This document shows, piece by piece, positions 49,601-59,081 of a stretch of DNA of 64,000 bases. Source of the DNA: Muricea muricata (taxonomy: Eukaryota; Cnidaria; Anthozoa; Malacalcyonacea; Plexauridae); contig OY979717.1 of NCBI GenBank assembly GCA_963855995.1, forward strand, positions 67,502,354-67,566,353, read 5' to 3'. The notes beneath the pieces were generated by a model that ran no database searches, was not told the DNA's origin, and saw only the letters and a program-made list of their open reading frames with translations. The stretch's first letter is position 1. The number at the start of each line of letters is the position of its first letter. Position numbers and translations under genes: made by a program.

Positions 49601-52600
49601 ATTCAAAATATCAAAGCCGTCCACAAAATCTGAAGTACTGAACCAGCTAAATTTTTATGCATTGCTATGCATTAGAGGTATATAGATGGTATATATGATG
49701 CAATAGCCATCATTTTGGAGTCACAAAGCGAAACGTTATAGCATCAAAACTGCAAGTTACGCCCACCAAACTACAAATTACGCGTTCAAAATTTTCATGC
49801 AAGTTTGACAGCTGACACTAGTACGTTTCAATTGACTAACATGCTATTTAGAACGTTGTTTTGAATGCACGGTTTACGATAGCTTGTAGTATTCATTAAT
49901 CAAATTGATCTCCATTGATTTCTTTATATGTTGTCAGAGATGGTCGACACTCGACAACACGAATCAAACCACAGGCGGACCAGGGGTGTGTTGTGTTTGG
50001 ATACTATTGTATGTACAGTATTTTTTTAAAAATTTTAAAAAATGCGATAAAACGTAACCCAGCCCGATTCGCCAATGCAAATACTTTGTGCATGAAATTC
50101 TACACCCTAAACTTTTTTATTCTCCACGAAACTTCGCTAAAGTGTAGAATAAACATCGATCTTTCATACTTCGGTGAACTTCCAAAGCCACTCTATGCCT
50201 ACCGAGACAGCTTATTAATCTCGCAACATATGCGGTTAAAATTCTCAGGGGAAGGGGCGATTACAATCAACGCACAGAATGCCAAATATCTGTTTTGTTT
50301 TTACGGTTATGTCGTGTACTAATGTTTTATTCTTTGGTTTAATCATAATATTAGTATTGGGATCACAGAATTGAACGAGACATTGGGCTGCGCGTAAGAT
50401 AACGAATGGGCGGGACTGAGTAGTAACGCAACGCATGCCTGCGTCGCCTGAAATCAAACGTTTTTCGTACATGACCTTCCAAGAAACGTTTAAAAAACTG
50501 CTGGATATCAATGTGACTGGCTCAGCATTTTCGCGCCAAAATATCGAATTAATAATAAGCTAGAGTCTGGGATTTTAGCCCGAAATCTCGGGATTTTTAA
50601 ATCAGTTGGGATAATGTTTATTTCAAAAACTCAATCTCGGGATTTTTTCGGGATTTTTCAAAATTCTAATTCTAAATTTAGTAATCAAGTTTTGGGAGTA
50701 GGAATGTTAATGTCTGCGGGGGGGGGGGGGGGGGTGGGCGAAAATCCTTGGAAATGCCCATTTCAGAGTTCCATCAAACGTTTTTTAAAAGATCAGTAAG
50801 CTCATTGATAGAGCCGTGCGTGCGGTTTTTAACGCTGTGAGGTCGTCAAAAATGGATCTAAGCACTTACAAAAATTTGACAATTCGAGTAACCAAAACGA
50901 GTTACCAAAGCAAATGCCGCTGTCTAGCTATCACTTTAAAATATATTTTATATATATAAACTTTTACGCATATAAATTTTAAATTTATATTTGTTTTCAA
51001 ATACTTCAATCACGACTTTCACAGAATATCCTGTAAAATTATTGCCTTGAATATTTTTTTTGGGGGGAGGCACTTCCTACCTGAAGTTAACAAACGATTT
51101 TGTTAAAATAGACAGTTCATGCACGGGCTTTAGGACCAATTCGGTTCGTCTATTGTGGTGTTTAATTTAGATTTATTTACTTTGTATGTGACCTGAATGC
51201 ACTGATCAGAATTGTTCAATATCTTGCTTGTAAGTTCTTCAAAAATACGTCCCTCAAAATTACCTTTATTCCAGAAATATGTAAATTTATAGGGTGAATT
51301 TTGTAAATATCTACTTTTGAAACAGCCAAGTTTATTTACAGTAGACATGGCTGTTTCAAAAGTAGATATTTACAAAATGAGGGATGTATTTTTAAAGTAT
51401 TTACAAGCAAGATATTGAACAATTCTGATCAGTGCATTCAGGTCACATACAAAGTAAATAGATCTAAATTAAACACCACAATAGACGAACCGAATTGGTC
51501 CTAAAGCCCACGGTTCATGCGCTCGCATTTAAACCCTATTAGCCTTTCTCACGACCTGCGAACAGGTGCATGTCCGCCATGTTTGGGGTACCGAATAGCG
51601 CGAAGAGCGAGATGGAAAACACGACAAAAGTTGTTTTTTAAAAGCAAACTACAATGTTGGAGTTGACGTTTTAAATAATTAAAAATAAGCAGGCAGTTTG
51701 ATCTTTCGTTGGTAAGTAAAAAGTATAGTTACTTTCATCCTGGAGAAATTCTGGTGTCAAACTTGCAAAATATAAAGAGAAAAATTATTTTGAGCGAGGA
51801 GCCAACTCGATGTGAGAACATTTTTGTACTCAATTGCTGGGTTTTCAAGTCCGAGCTATGTCAATTCTACTACACCTAAGGTCATATAACTTGGTACATG
51901 TCATCATGGACCGTTTCTGCATCCGATTCGGTAAAAACAAGACACTAGTACAAAAATTTAAAGGTTTTTTTTGTTGTTTTTAGAACATGATCGCGACATC
52001 GACGCGACGATTTAACGTTTTGTTCCTCGTATAGTAATATTTTCTGAACCCTAGCAAAATAAACACCAAAAAAGGTTGTAAGTGGTTGTATAAAATTTCT
52101 ATAAACTCTTAAATGTGAGCTACTGCACGTACATCAAATTTGAGCACTTTCAAAAGCAGTACATGTACCGCCTACAGCAAAGATTATAATTGCTGGCGTT
52201 ATTATTACAAAAGCCCGTTTTCGAACGTCTAAAATTTCGTACACTTACTCTTAAAAATGCAGATTTATCACTAAGTAAGCAGGTAATTTATAGTATTTTA
52301 ACAAAGGAAAGTCGGCAGCCTTGTTTATTTCTATTTTAGTTTTGTTTTTGTTAAGTTTTAGCTAATATTTACTGTAGCCAGAGTCAAATCATCACGAAAC
52401 TTGTTGAGTCAATACGGCCGTGTCGCGATCATGTTTTAAAAACAACAAAAAAACCTTTAAATTTTCGTACTAGTGTCTTGTTTTTACCGAATCCAGATGC
52501 AGAAACTGTCCATGATAACATGTACCAAATTATATGACCTTAGGAGTAGTAGAATTGACATAGCTCGGATTTGAAAACCCAGCAATTGAGTACAAAAATG

Positions 52601-55600
52601 TTCTCACATCGAGTTGGCTCCTCGCTCGTTCAAAATCATTTTTCTCTTTATATTTTGCAAGTTTGACACCAGAATTTCTCCAGGATGAAAGTAACTATAC
52701 TTTTTACTTACCAACGAAAGATCAAACTGCCTGCTTATTTTTAACCATTTAAAACTTCAACTCCAACATTGTAGTTTGCTTTTAAAAAACAACTTTTGTC
52801 GTGTTTTCCACCTCGCTCTTCGCGCTACTCGGTACCCCAAACATGGCGGACATGCACCTGTTCGCAGGTCGTGAGAAAGGCTAATTGACCCATAGAGATT
52901 ATAAAAGAATAGAGGGGGCATCGTAGGATAAATTCAGTCTAGCGAAAGGGACAAATTGAAGCTTGCTAATGGGGGCCAAATTTAAGACCCGGATGTAACA
53001 CCGCGGAAAAACGTCTGCGCATGCGTCAATTTTACTGAGATTGGCTTTATAAATCGGGTGTTTCGAGCTTGTTTATTTCGCAATATGGCGGTGAAAAGAA
53101 GTACCTCACATATGTGCCTTTGGAGTAAAATTATTAGCTAACCAACGAACGTATGAACTTAAAAACAAGAAATAATTGTAGTTTACATGCCTAGAAAATA
53201 ATATTATTTTAGATGCAGGCCAAAGGTGAGTTATGAAAAATTTATTGTTTACGAAAGCTACTCGACCGAATGAACAAGGAAATTTTCCATAGGGTAATTT
53301 TATCCACATTTTTGCCAATAACTTTTTTTGCGTAGAATGAAAAAATTTTGCGTTGACTGTATTTAAAGGTAATGACCTGCTATACAACTTAAGCATATGC
53401 AAATGCAAAACTCTTTCACAGTTTGCAAAACTCTTGTGTTTTAATCCGGTGTTCGAGAATTTTTCAAGAAGTACTCGCACGCCTCTCGGACTCAAACGTC
53501 AATTTTTAAATTAAATTTTGTGTTCTTAACCTTAGAAAACTACTTATTAATAGCCAAACTACTCGACCTAATGTTGTTTTGTTTGTTTCACTTATCTTCA
53601 GCAATTAAAAGGAATGATTTTGCTTCAGGAAACGGGATTTAAATTCCCCACAATATTTTTAAGTACTTGCGCATGCGCAGACGTTTTTCCGCGGTGTTCC
53701 CGGATGTATGCTTGGGCGCCTATTGGCTTTTTCGCACTCAAAGTTTTTTATGTAAAGCAAAGGCGAAAATGTTAAAGAAAGATGCGGGATTGCCTTGAAC
53801 GTTTTGAATTTTGTGTTTTGAATACTGTATAAAGTTGGGTATGTTTAATATTGAGTAATTGTGAGCGAAAATGCAATTTTTGTATTCGAAAAATCAGATG
53901 AACACACTAGAAAAGTCCTTAAAGTTTAAATACATCGCAATATTGTGGTTGTACACCTTGTTTATACACCTCTAAAACAATGTTGATAACTGTTTGAAGG
54001 CAAATAAGTTCAATTCGTGTCCAGATGTGGGATAATTTAGCAGATATTTTGCAAAACCTCGCTAGAATTTGGCTGTCTGCACCTAAAATTACAAAAACTG
54101 GAAAGCTACAACATATTTTCTTATTATAGCCAATATCTGTGTGCATCATGGTCATAAAAAGAAGCAAAAATTGACAAAAACTGTGTGTTTCCAGTATACT
54201 TCCGGGACTTAAATTCCGGGGCCCCCATTAGATTTGTTCAATTTGTCCCGCGATTCGTCAGCCGATGCCGCCTCTATCTTTTATAATCTCTATGAATTGA
54301 CCTGTTATTTAACAAAACAGAAACTAAAAGCGAGAGGCCAAAGAGGCCTGAGGCACATACATTGCACAGAGACTTGGAACCTGAGTATGAAAGCAAGAAT
54401 TTCGAAATTTTCAAAGAAACCTCGGGTTGTTTTACTTGGGATTTGTACAAAATTACAGCTGGCAACGCTGTCTATAATATTCATTTCTATTTTATCAAAT
54501 CACAGCTAAACACGAGGATGAATTTTAAGACTAAGAAAATTTTCGTCACAAAATGTAGACATAACAATACCTCATTGGAATATTGGTATATTTGGTAAGT
54601 ATTCAATGTGTAAAGAAGTGGACCCTATCCAGAATCTGTTGTTATTTTAGTTTCTAGAACTTTATTCATGATTCATTGATTCCCAGATGTACCTTGTGTT
54701 TTTCAGTCGTTCGAAACATTAGAGCTATCAAACTAATACAACACATTGAAAGTCGAAAGTCGACACAACACAACCAAAGTCGAAAGGGTCTACTTTATAC
54801 AGTGTATAAAACTATTAACTATTTACTATTAAACATCAGTTTCATAGCCATTGACTGCACATTCTAGAAGACTCCTTCAGGAGAGAGTTGTTTAAAACTG
54901 GGTTAATGCTAATCCTGGGGTAAAGCTTAACCTAGGGTTAAAGCCCCCTCCCAAATCATCCATATGCTTTACCTCGGTTTAAAGCTTAACCTCAGTGTTT
55001 TAGTAATGTATATTTTCTAAATGTCTGTTTATTTCAAAACTTCAGAAACTAAAGCTAGCTACTGATCCAGCCATCTTGGTGAGATTTTTGAAGAAATACT
55101 TCCAATATTGTAAGCAAGCTAGTGAGTGATAGGAAATCATCTTAATGCATTCTCCAGTAACCCAGGGCCATGCACTAGTCAATTGAAATCCCCCTAGGCA
55201 TACCAGGGAATTTTTACTTTTACAAGAGTTCCCCCCCCCACTGTAAATAGTCCTCAAATTGTTAAATTACCCAGCAATAGGGCAAAAAAACTAGACAGTA
55301 CAGGACAAATTATCTATTAAAATTCCCAAAACTTGTTTTAACAATGAAATTCACTATTAATGTTAGTATATATTGTTTTATTGTTAGTTATGTACACTAA
55401 TATGTCTTCAACTTAACATGTGCACAGCACATATAAATGAATTGTTTACTGCACTCAATAGTTTACTGCACTCAATTAAGTACAGAAATATTATGAACAG
55501 ATGAGGGGGGGGGGGGGGGGAGGGTGTGTTTATATTTAAGATATATGTATTGTGCATTGGGTTGAAAAGATACAATCCCAGTAGATGTTGTCTGCAATTA

Positions 55601-57431
55601 TATGTCAGTACTGATTTTTAGACTGCCAGTATGTTTTGGCTTTGTAATGCTGCACCTGACAGTTGATGAAAGAACTTTTTAAGTCAGTTTTAGTTTGAAA
55701 TTTTCATTTTTGTACTTGGCATCTCTTGCTGTTTTTAATCGAGTGAAATGTGTAATGGTCTTGATTGCAGTTCTTACATAGATACCTGTAGCAATTAAGA
55801 TGTTTTGTACCAAATGTGGAGCTGACAGTGAGAATGTGCATTCCAAAATTGGATTGACAAATGCTCTGTCCCCCATGGTCACAAAACATGATAATCTTGA
55901 TCTAAAACTTAATAATTGGGTAGAATTGCCTCAGCCTATATTTTGAGACTAACTTAGGCTGCTTTTCTTCCAGATCTTCATACCTTCATACATTCAATCA
56001 TACAATCCAATGTCAGCTAATATAATATTTTGTTCTTTCTAATGCTTTTTGCACTGACTCCACATACCCTAACATACCCAGCTAATTGTTCTTGATGCTA
56101 AGCAACCGATGCTAAATAAATTTTTTGCACATGTTTCTCAAACGTTCATCAGAAATTTTGAGACAAATTTTGAACTACTCACTGCATTGATATCAAAAAA
56201 ATGAATGGAGAAAACTCTAATTTTTTTGAGGGGTGTGATGTTGTGGCTGGGATGAAAAAGGACTTGACAGATTGTTGCCATATTTTATACACTACATATT
56301 TTGGAGAAGTTTCACTGACACAAAAAAGAGATTGGTTTGGAAGGATTTCAGGTTTGTTTTGCAGCCAATTTCCCTGTCTTAAAGAAAGAAGCATGTGAAC
56401 AGATTTGCCCTTCAATCTGTAAGTCTGTTTGCATCCTATTCTGTCAGCCAACTGCCCTTTCAATCATTCCTTCTGCTACCTACCTTCTTTTACCTATATA
56501 CAATCTGAAACTATTACCCATGAAGAGCCTATATTTGTTTAAAAAAACCCATGCATGCATTCAGATTTTAAAACTTCCGGGTCAAGTTTATTTTTATTAG
56601 GAAACTGCATGCTGTTTATTGACTGTACAAACCTCCATGATAATTTTGTGGTTATCAATATATTTATATTGTCTTGTTACAGAAAATATTTTTGCATACA
56701 TGTATCACTGTGAATCACTGTAAGTTTGCTGAAAGAACTGAATGGATGTATAGGACTGTAAATGAAATTCATATATCTAGTAAAATACATCGTTCAAAAA
56801 ATAAATCAACATCTTCTGGTGTGCAAAATATACTGTCATCATATATATTAAAACAATTGATGGACCCTATTATTGAGAGTCCATCCCCTCATAAACAATT
56901 CATCATTGGTCTGCTGATGAGACACTTGAGTGACTGATAGCCAAAATGATCCTTACAGATGTAGCCATTTTATACTTGAGAGAATCTGTAAATCGATCCT
57001 TATTTAGATAAAATGTTGCAAAACACAATTAGTTTCCTACCTGAAAAGCTTTGTCGTGTCCGTTTCGTTTGGACCGAAGAGCGCCGACCAACATTTGAGA
57101 TTTGATTCAATGAATCTGTGCTTAATTTAGGATCATCTTGTGCAACTTTTGGTTTAACACGAAACTCTACTCGAGACTTCTTTCTTAAACTAAACTTTCG
57201 CTTAGGTAGTACATTTGTTTCAGGTGGAGGTAGCGAGGTCTCAATCTTGCAATCAGAGCTGTCTTTGTTTTCAAAATCCGTGTTTCCCTTATCAACAATA
57301 TCTTTCGTGTTTTCGTTGACATTTTGTGCAGTAGTTACTCCTTGGTTAAAGTCAGCCAATTCCTCTGTACACTCTTCAATGGCTTTCAATTCGATTGATT
57401 CGCCTCCCAAATCATCCATATGCTTTACCAT
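31406..57431 (-). CDS. SLC4-family bicarbonate/anion transporter (13 exons)
   Basis: Exons: 57431-57041, 43123-42975, 41999-41831, 41606-41239, 40738-40340, 39445-39109, 37382-37006, 36574-36380, 34061-33882, 33143-32871, 32625-32391, 32016-31844, 31606-31406. All junctions are GT-AG with matching phase, giving about 1148 codons. Residues 1-180 are low-complexity and basic. Residues 181-600 are the cytoplasmic band-3 domain (WRESTRWMKYEEHV; VPIECKFVFLLCGSS; DSVLFPPGQW). From about 625 comes the membrane domain (GRWFGAMRREMSQRYPQY, EYLPWRLWIGVW, FTEEILHALISVLFI, RKGTGFHTNLF, QQRVTLFFIG, YMGVVATFGVQFFKRLELL, IPIRVLLGKYIFTPQE). It should move bicarbonate across the plasma membrane. HIDSLRV leans to the Na-coupled branch and other motifs to anion exchangers, so the subfamily is unresolved. 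Confidence 0.9.
31844..32016 (-). CDS. SLC4 exon 12
   Basis: Acceptor TTACTTAG|GTTTGT, donor GATAAT|GTAAGT. Encodes HIIPIALLSGLTLYMGVVAT and FFKRLELLFMAPSQHPY, the most conserved late membrane segment of SLC4 proteins. Confidence 0.9.
32391..32625 (-). CDS. SLC4 exon 11
   Basis: Acceptor ATTCTAG|GAGACG, donor GCTTCAG|GTACTG, phase 0 to 1. Encodes RKGTGFHTNLFVVSVSVF, GLPWMCLAAVETSNHIDSL and VRQQRVTLFFIG. Confidence 0.9.
32871..33143 (-). CDS. SLC4 exon 10
   Basis: 91 codons in phase 0: acceptor TTCTGTAG|ATAAGA, donor TACAAA|GTGAGT. Two membrane segments flank an extracellular loop (SPEKRTWLINPSLSGKGK); ends FIETEITVLMCYK. Confidence 0.88.
33882..34061 (-). CDS. SLC4 exon 9
   Basis: 60 codons in phase 0: acceptor CATTAAAG|GTATTTC, donor CCTCCA|GTATGT. 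VFQKNPM continues the preceding exon, followed by a short Asn/Ser-rich extracellular loop (NGTN is a possible N-glycosylation site) and NTALLHTIILFSTFGIAIGLR. Confidence 0.86.
34186..34390. mobile_element. Hairpin MITE, family A copy 1 (SLC4 intron)
   Basis: Begins AATATTTGACCAATTCATTTG and contains a loose inverted repeat (GTTTAGCAGTTCCTC; GACCAATCAGAATGCT). It resembles 43455-43660 in the same orientation over most of its length. No clean target duplication. Confidence 0.6.
35098..35525. mobile_element. piggyBac-like MITE flanked by TTAA
   Basis: The termini AGTGCATATGACACGAAAT are inverted at both ends and flanked by TTAA at 35094-35097 and 35526-35529. Further inside, AAAACTATCCCATG/GGAACGAG on the left mirrors CGTTCCCAGTCATAGGAC on the right. 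The 428 bp contain no ORF. It lies in the SLC4 intron between exons 8 and 9. Confidence 0.65.
36380..36574 (-). CDS. SLC4 exon 8
   Basis: 65 codons in phase 0: acceptor TTTTTAG|GCATCAG, donor TATAAG|GTTCGT. Encodes EYLPWRLWIGVW, a long hydrophobic helix, and FTEEILHALISVLFIMEAF. The frame is open but was not found by a start-codon rule because it has no early ATG. Confidence 0.88.
37006..37382 (-). CDS. SLC4 exon 7 (first membrane helices)
   Basis: Acceptor CTTGTAG|GATATG, donor TATAGG|GTAATC. Encodes RWFGAMRREMSQRYPQYWSD, two hydrophobic helices and NNYTDGYMG between them. Confidence 0.9.
37468..38873. mobile_element. Non-autonomous hAT-like element with 8-bp TSD
   Basis: The TIR starts CAGGGGTGGATC at both ends (right end CCACCCCTG), flanked by TGATCACA at 37460-37467 and 38874-38881. 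An 8-bp duplication and a CAGGGGTGG terminus are hallmarks of hAT elements. AAACTAGTC / GACTAGTTT-type motifs are repeated many times near both ends (37500, 37797, 37858, 37908, 38841), as expected for subterminal transposase sites. No ORF. It lies in the SLC4 intron between exons 6 and 7. Confidence 0.88.
39109..39445 (-). CDS. SLC4 exon 6
   Basis: Acceptor TTTTCTAG|GTATTTC, donor TTAAACG|GTTAGT. Starts VFQHDMLLARKKHDV and includes SVLFPPGQW; ends with a basic linker (PPRKRKKS) to the membrane domain. Confidence 0.87.
39899..40283. mobile_element. Near-perfect hairpin MITE
   Basis: Two arms of about 190 bp meet at a short loop near 40090 (GGTAACGC / GCGTTACC). The ends are GACCATTCCCCAATTA and TAATTGGGGAATGGTC. 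AT-rich, no ORF. Intron between exons 5 and 6. Confidence 0.85.
40340..40738 (-). CDS. SLC4 exon 5
   Basis: 133 codons in phase 0: acceptor TTTCTTAG|ATATCAG, donor GATAAA|GTAAGC. Contains FLEVPIECKFVFLLCGSS of the cytoplasmic domain core. Confidence 0.87.
40970..41047. repeat. Small inverted repeat
   Basis: CTCGACCATGGACTATTAC and GTAATAGTTCATGGTTGAG face each other with a loop of about 40 bp. Intron between exons 4 and 5. Confidence 0.5.
41239..41606 (-). CDS. SLC4 exon 4
   Basis: Acceptor ATCCTAG|GACTTG, donor ATTAAC|GTGAGT. Begins GLVLLEFSSDGLLDF, the beta-strand/helix typical of the domain, then a long basic helical insert. Confidence 0.85.
41831..41999 (-). CDS. SLC4 exon 3
   Basis: Acceptor TTTTAG|ATTTTC, donor CATAAAG|GTAGTG, phase 0 to 1. 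Encodes the family signature WRESTRWMKYEEHVLPNGNW at the start of the band-3 cytoplasmic domain. Confidence 0.88.
42244..42393. mobile_element. Hairpin MITE, 150 bp
   Basis: The arms read CATAGGCG, then CTGTGTAGTTTCATATA, then AGATCAGTGCGCACATAAA, and are mirrored on the right. The centre is TACGTACGTA. Intron between exons 2 and 3. Confidence 0.82.
42975..43123 (-). CDS. SLC4 exon 2
   Basis: Acceptor CTTTCAG|GGG, donor ACTAGG|GTAAAT. Encodes a basic segment (RPLRFSVG, KGLRRRSHSAS) and CENCQSAN. The phases fit exons 1 and 3. Confidence 0.72.
43455..43660. mobile_element. Hairpin MITE, family A copy 2 (SLC4 intron 1)
   Basis: Ends ATTTGCTCAAGTTT and AAACTTGAGCAAAT form a terminal inverted repeat; internally GACCAATTAGAATGCT faces AGCATTCTGATTGGTC. 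Same family and orientation as 34186-34390. The inverted termini are clearer in this copy. Confidence 0.7.
44421..44518. repeat. Hairpin inserted in LINE 3' UTR
   Basis: CTTACTTGCAGG, TTCGGGATTAACGCACC and GAGGGGTC are mirrored around TCTGTCAGAC. It lies within the LINE 3' UTR. Related GGTAAGTTCGG and AACCAATCAGAA motifs recur to 44935, suggesting a larger inserted element of about 44400-44960. Confidence 0.75.
45046..47733 (-). pseudogene. LINE ORF2 (endonuclease remnant + reverse transcriptase)
   Basis: The endonuclease start (AFLNIVSLPKNLD, LIAFNETRLD) ends at 47440. After an A-rich junction the frame resumes with the endonuclease end (LIDHIVTN, GISDHSLIF), so the middle of the domain is deleted. 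The reverse transcriptase is intact from 47381 to 45453: LVVLIDLKKAFDTVDH (motif A), CGVPQGSILGPLFF (B), FADDTNL (C). A stop after VFGETQ at 45453 and a frameshift near 45320 separate the conserved C-terminal part (LGELSWEPLKADRK, then MMYKLLNN). It cannot encode a complete enzyme. Confidence 0.88.
47673..49259 (-). pseudogene. LINE ORF1 with SGNH esterase domain, one in-frame stop
   Basis: ATG at 49259. An N-terminal part with CQNC and a coiled-coil region ends at TAA 48710-48708. The same frame then continues open (SNEKIQYLIDDRKK) to 47673, so a single nonsense codon splits the protein. The second part has a Lys-rich linker, then an SGNH-hydrolase core: LVIGDSMV (nucleophile Ser), VILHVGTNDL and SDLHLNQSGD (Asp-x-x-His-like block). 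Such esterase-type ORF1 proteins are known in CR1 and related LINEs. Confidence 0.82.
49341..49435. mobile_element. Short hairpin MITE
   Basis: AAAATATAATTTTGTGGAAA with ACGTAAATTT is mirrored after a loop of about 16 bp. It lies just upstream of the LINE. Confidence 0.75.
51123..51512. mobile_element. Inverted-repeat element with 8-bp TSD
   Basis: Ends carry GGGCTTTAGGACCAATTCGG in inverted orientation, and arms of about 170 bp surround a small loop near 51338. The flanks are GTTCATGC at 51115-51122 and 51513-51520, a perfect 8-bp target-site duplication. No ORF. Confidence 0.82.
51542..52881. mobile_element. 1.34-kb inverted-repeat element, TA-flanked
   Basis: Arms of about 460 bp (51542-52005 and 52425-52881) with ends GCCTTTCTCACGACCTGCG, flanked by TA on both sides (51540-51541, 52882-52883). 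The arms differ at several positions. The central 420 bp is AT-rich. No ORF. The TA flanks would fit a Tc1/mariner-type duplication but are too short to prove one. Confidence 0.8.
52891..54294. mobile_element. Inverted-repeat element with 8-bp TSD (outer of nested pair)
   Basis: Left CATAGAGATTATAAAAGA and right mirror TCTTTTATAATCTCTATG, then diverged inner terminal sequence (GACAAATTGAA, TAATGGGGGCC). The flanks are AATTGACC at 52883-52890 and 54295-54302, a perfect 8-bp duplication (hAT-like length). The left end abuts the previous element. It carries the 702-bp insertion at 52997-53698. Confidence 0.82.
52997..53698. mobile_element. Nested MULE-like MITE with 9-bp TSD
   Basis: Perfect inverted ends of about 29 bp starting AACACCGCGGAAAAACGTCT, flanked by CCCGGATGT at 52988-52996 and 53699-53707. 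A 9-bp duplication is characteristic of Mutator-like elements. It sits inside 52891-54294, so it is the younger insertion. The 129-codon frame inside has no recognised domain. Confidence 0.88.
54303..57040 (-). other. SLC4 intron 1, 5' part
   Basis: No gene recognised. Contains a 27-bp exact copy of the SLC4 start-codon region at 54947-54973 and a G-run at 55505-55520. Confidence 0.6.
54947..54973 (-). repeat. Duplicate of SLC4 start-codon segment
   Basis: Identical over 27 bp to 57403-57429 in exon 1 (GGTAAAGCATATGG followed by ATGATTTGGGAGG on the minus strand). The first ATG is not included; the second ATG is. It is flanked by imperfect AAGCTTAACC repeats. Confidence 0.85.
57041..57431 (-). 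CDS. SLC4 exon 1
   Basis: Start ATG GTA AAG CAT ATG; the second ATG at 57419 is also usable. It encodes 130 residues, acidic then basic (KRKFSLRKKSRVEFRVK). Donor TTTTCAG|GTAGG, phase 1. A 27-bp segment at the start codon is repeated in intron 1 at 54947-54973. Confidence 0.78.
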
Positions 57432-58453
57432 AGGATTTATTCACCAGTCAATGAATGCCAATTGAGTTGCCTTCTAAATGTCTCGTCCCACAACAAATTA
57501 CAAGTTAACGTTTCAACACTTATGTTTTGGTTATGTTGTGTTAGGATATCAGATTTCGTTACTAATGACAATGTGGGTAATTGTAAGTGTCGCCGCTGTT
57601 AAAACGTCGCAATTAATAATCGTAATTTATTACACTAGATAGGTTTGTTTCGCGTGCATCTGTATTTCGTTAAATGCAAAACATGATAGATATTACCCTA
57701 GGCAATATTTTGATGTTTAATCGCGATTAATGAGTAATAACATACCTCGCCGTGTTTAACATCATATCAGTGCCACTAGTTTGTTGTTTTGCTTTATATT
57801 GGAAGAGCAATTATGAGGTTTTCTCTGACACTTCAGTAATATGCACTTTGAACCTTGCCCCGTCTGGTGCAAATGTTAAAAAAATAACCTTTGTTCCTTA
57901 ATTTTAAGGAACAATTAAGACGGCAAATATGGCCGAAAACGGAAACACTTTTCATGCAAATATAAAATGGATGTAATTCCGAATATGGAGTGCATATTAA
58001 TTATACGAAGTTTGAATTAAACTGTATATTTCGAATAAACTCAGATTCATCTTCAGCAGAGTTTGAAAGATAGCTTGCTGAAATTATCAGCCGGAAAAGG
58101 ATACTTTTCATGCAACAAATTCTATTTTTTGGAAAACATTTATTATTTTATTGCCATGAGTAATCATCCTTTCCTCACGACACAAAATGTTTTGTCATTG
58201 ACAGAAACTTCGTATTCAATCCACAAACCTTCCAATATCTTTTTTTATTTAATTAAAAAGAATAATCAAAATATATCGATACAAACAGCCACGTTTTCGG
58301 TTTTTATAGAATTTCCGATATCACGTGACTCCCATCCAGGGGGCCGAACTTGAACTATCTGGTAGTGATAAAGTCTGTCTAACATTTTACCCTCCCCTGA
58401 AAATATGAATATTTTATATTTTTAGTCAACTCTAGTACTAGATCAGTACTGCG
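57432..58453. other. Region upstream of SLC4 start
   Basis: Should contain the SLC4 promoter and 5' UTR. No clear TATA box or ORF with a domain. The 96-codon frame near 58063 has no coding character I can support. Confidence 0.5.
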
Positions 58454-58463
58454 GACACGAACC

Positions 58464-59081
58464 AAAGAAATAGTGGATATAGAATGCGTACTCCTATCTT
58501 TTCTCAGTAAAAATTTTGTCTCCACAAAATGGCGGATTTATAAGGGCATTTTGGCTAGCCCCAGACTCTTACGCAGAGAATTTCGCGCGGTTGCGGGGAG
58601 TGCGATTGTTTTTTTTGTCAAGCAAAGTTTACAGAAAGATAAAAATTCGTGACTTTACATGGAAAAATGGGTCATAAGAACTTTTAAACAAAGGAAAACG
58701 AATTTTATGAGTTTTTTACAAGAAAGGATTAGTCCTGAGCAGATAATACAAAGAAATTGCAGTTACAAAATACAAGTTTTCAAGATTGCTGCAAAAGCCG
58801 AAAAAGATAAAACTCAAAAACAGAGTCAGAGGATGAAAAACAGTCTCAACAGGTGTGTTTTAGCGTTTTAAAATGTATATATATATGAAAACAGTTACGA
58901 TGATTGATAGTTACAAAGAACGAAATGGTTACCTTTGTTGGTTTTTGTTTCTATTAATTTAGAAGGCATGCAATTTGGCAATGTGACAATTTCAAGTAAT
59001 CGATCTTTGCTCATACAATTACATTGTACACTCATTACATGATTCGTGACCGAGTACGCATTCTACATCTATTATTTCTAT
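58464..59081. mobile_element. MULE-like MITE with 10-bp TSD
   Basis: Inverted ends contain AGAAATAGTGGATATAGAATG and its diverged mirror (GCATTCTACATCTATTATTT), both running into GCGTACTC. The flanks are GACACGAACC at 58454-58463 and 59082-59091, identical over 10 bp. 618 bp with no convincing ORF. Confidence 0.82.

Noticed and set aside
53106-53495. 129-codon frame
   Set aside because: Falls inside the nested MULE-like MITE, with no domain and no copy with coding constraint visible.
58659-58871. 70-codon basic frame
   Set aside because: Lies within the MITE at 58464-59081 and shows no recognisable family.
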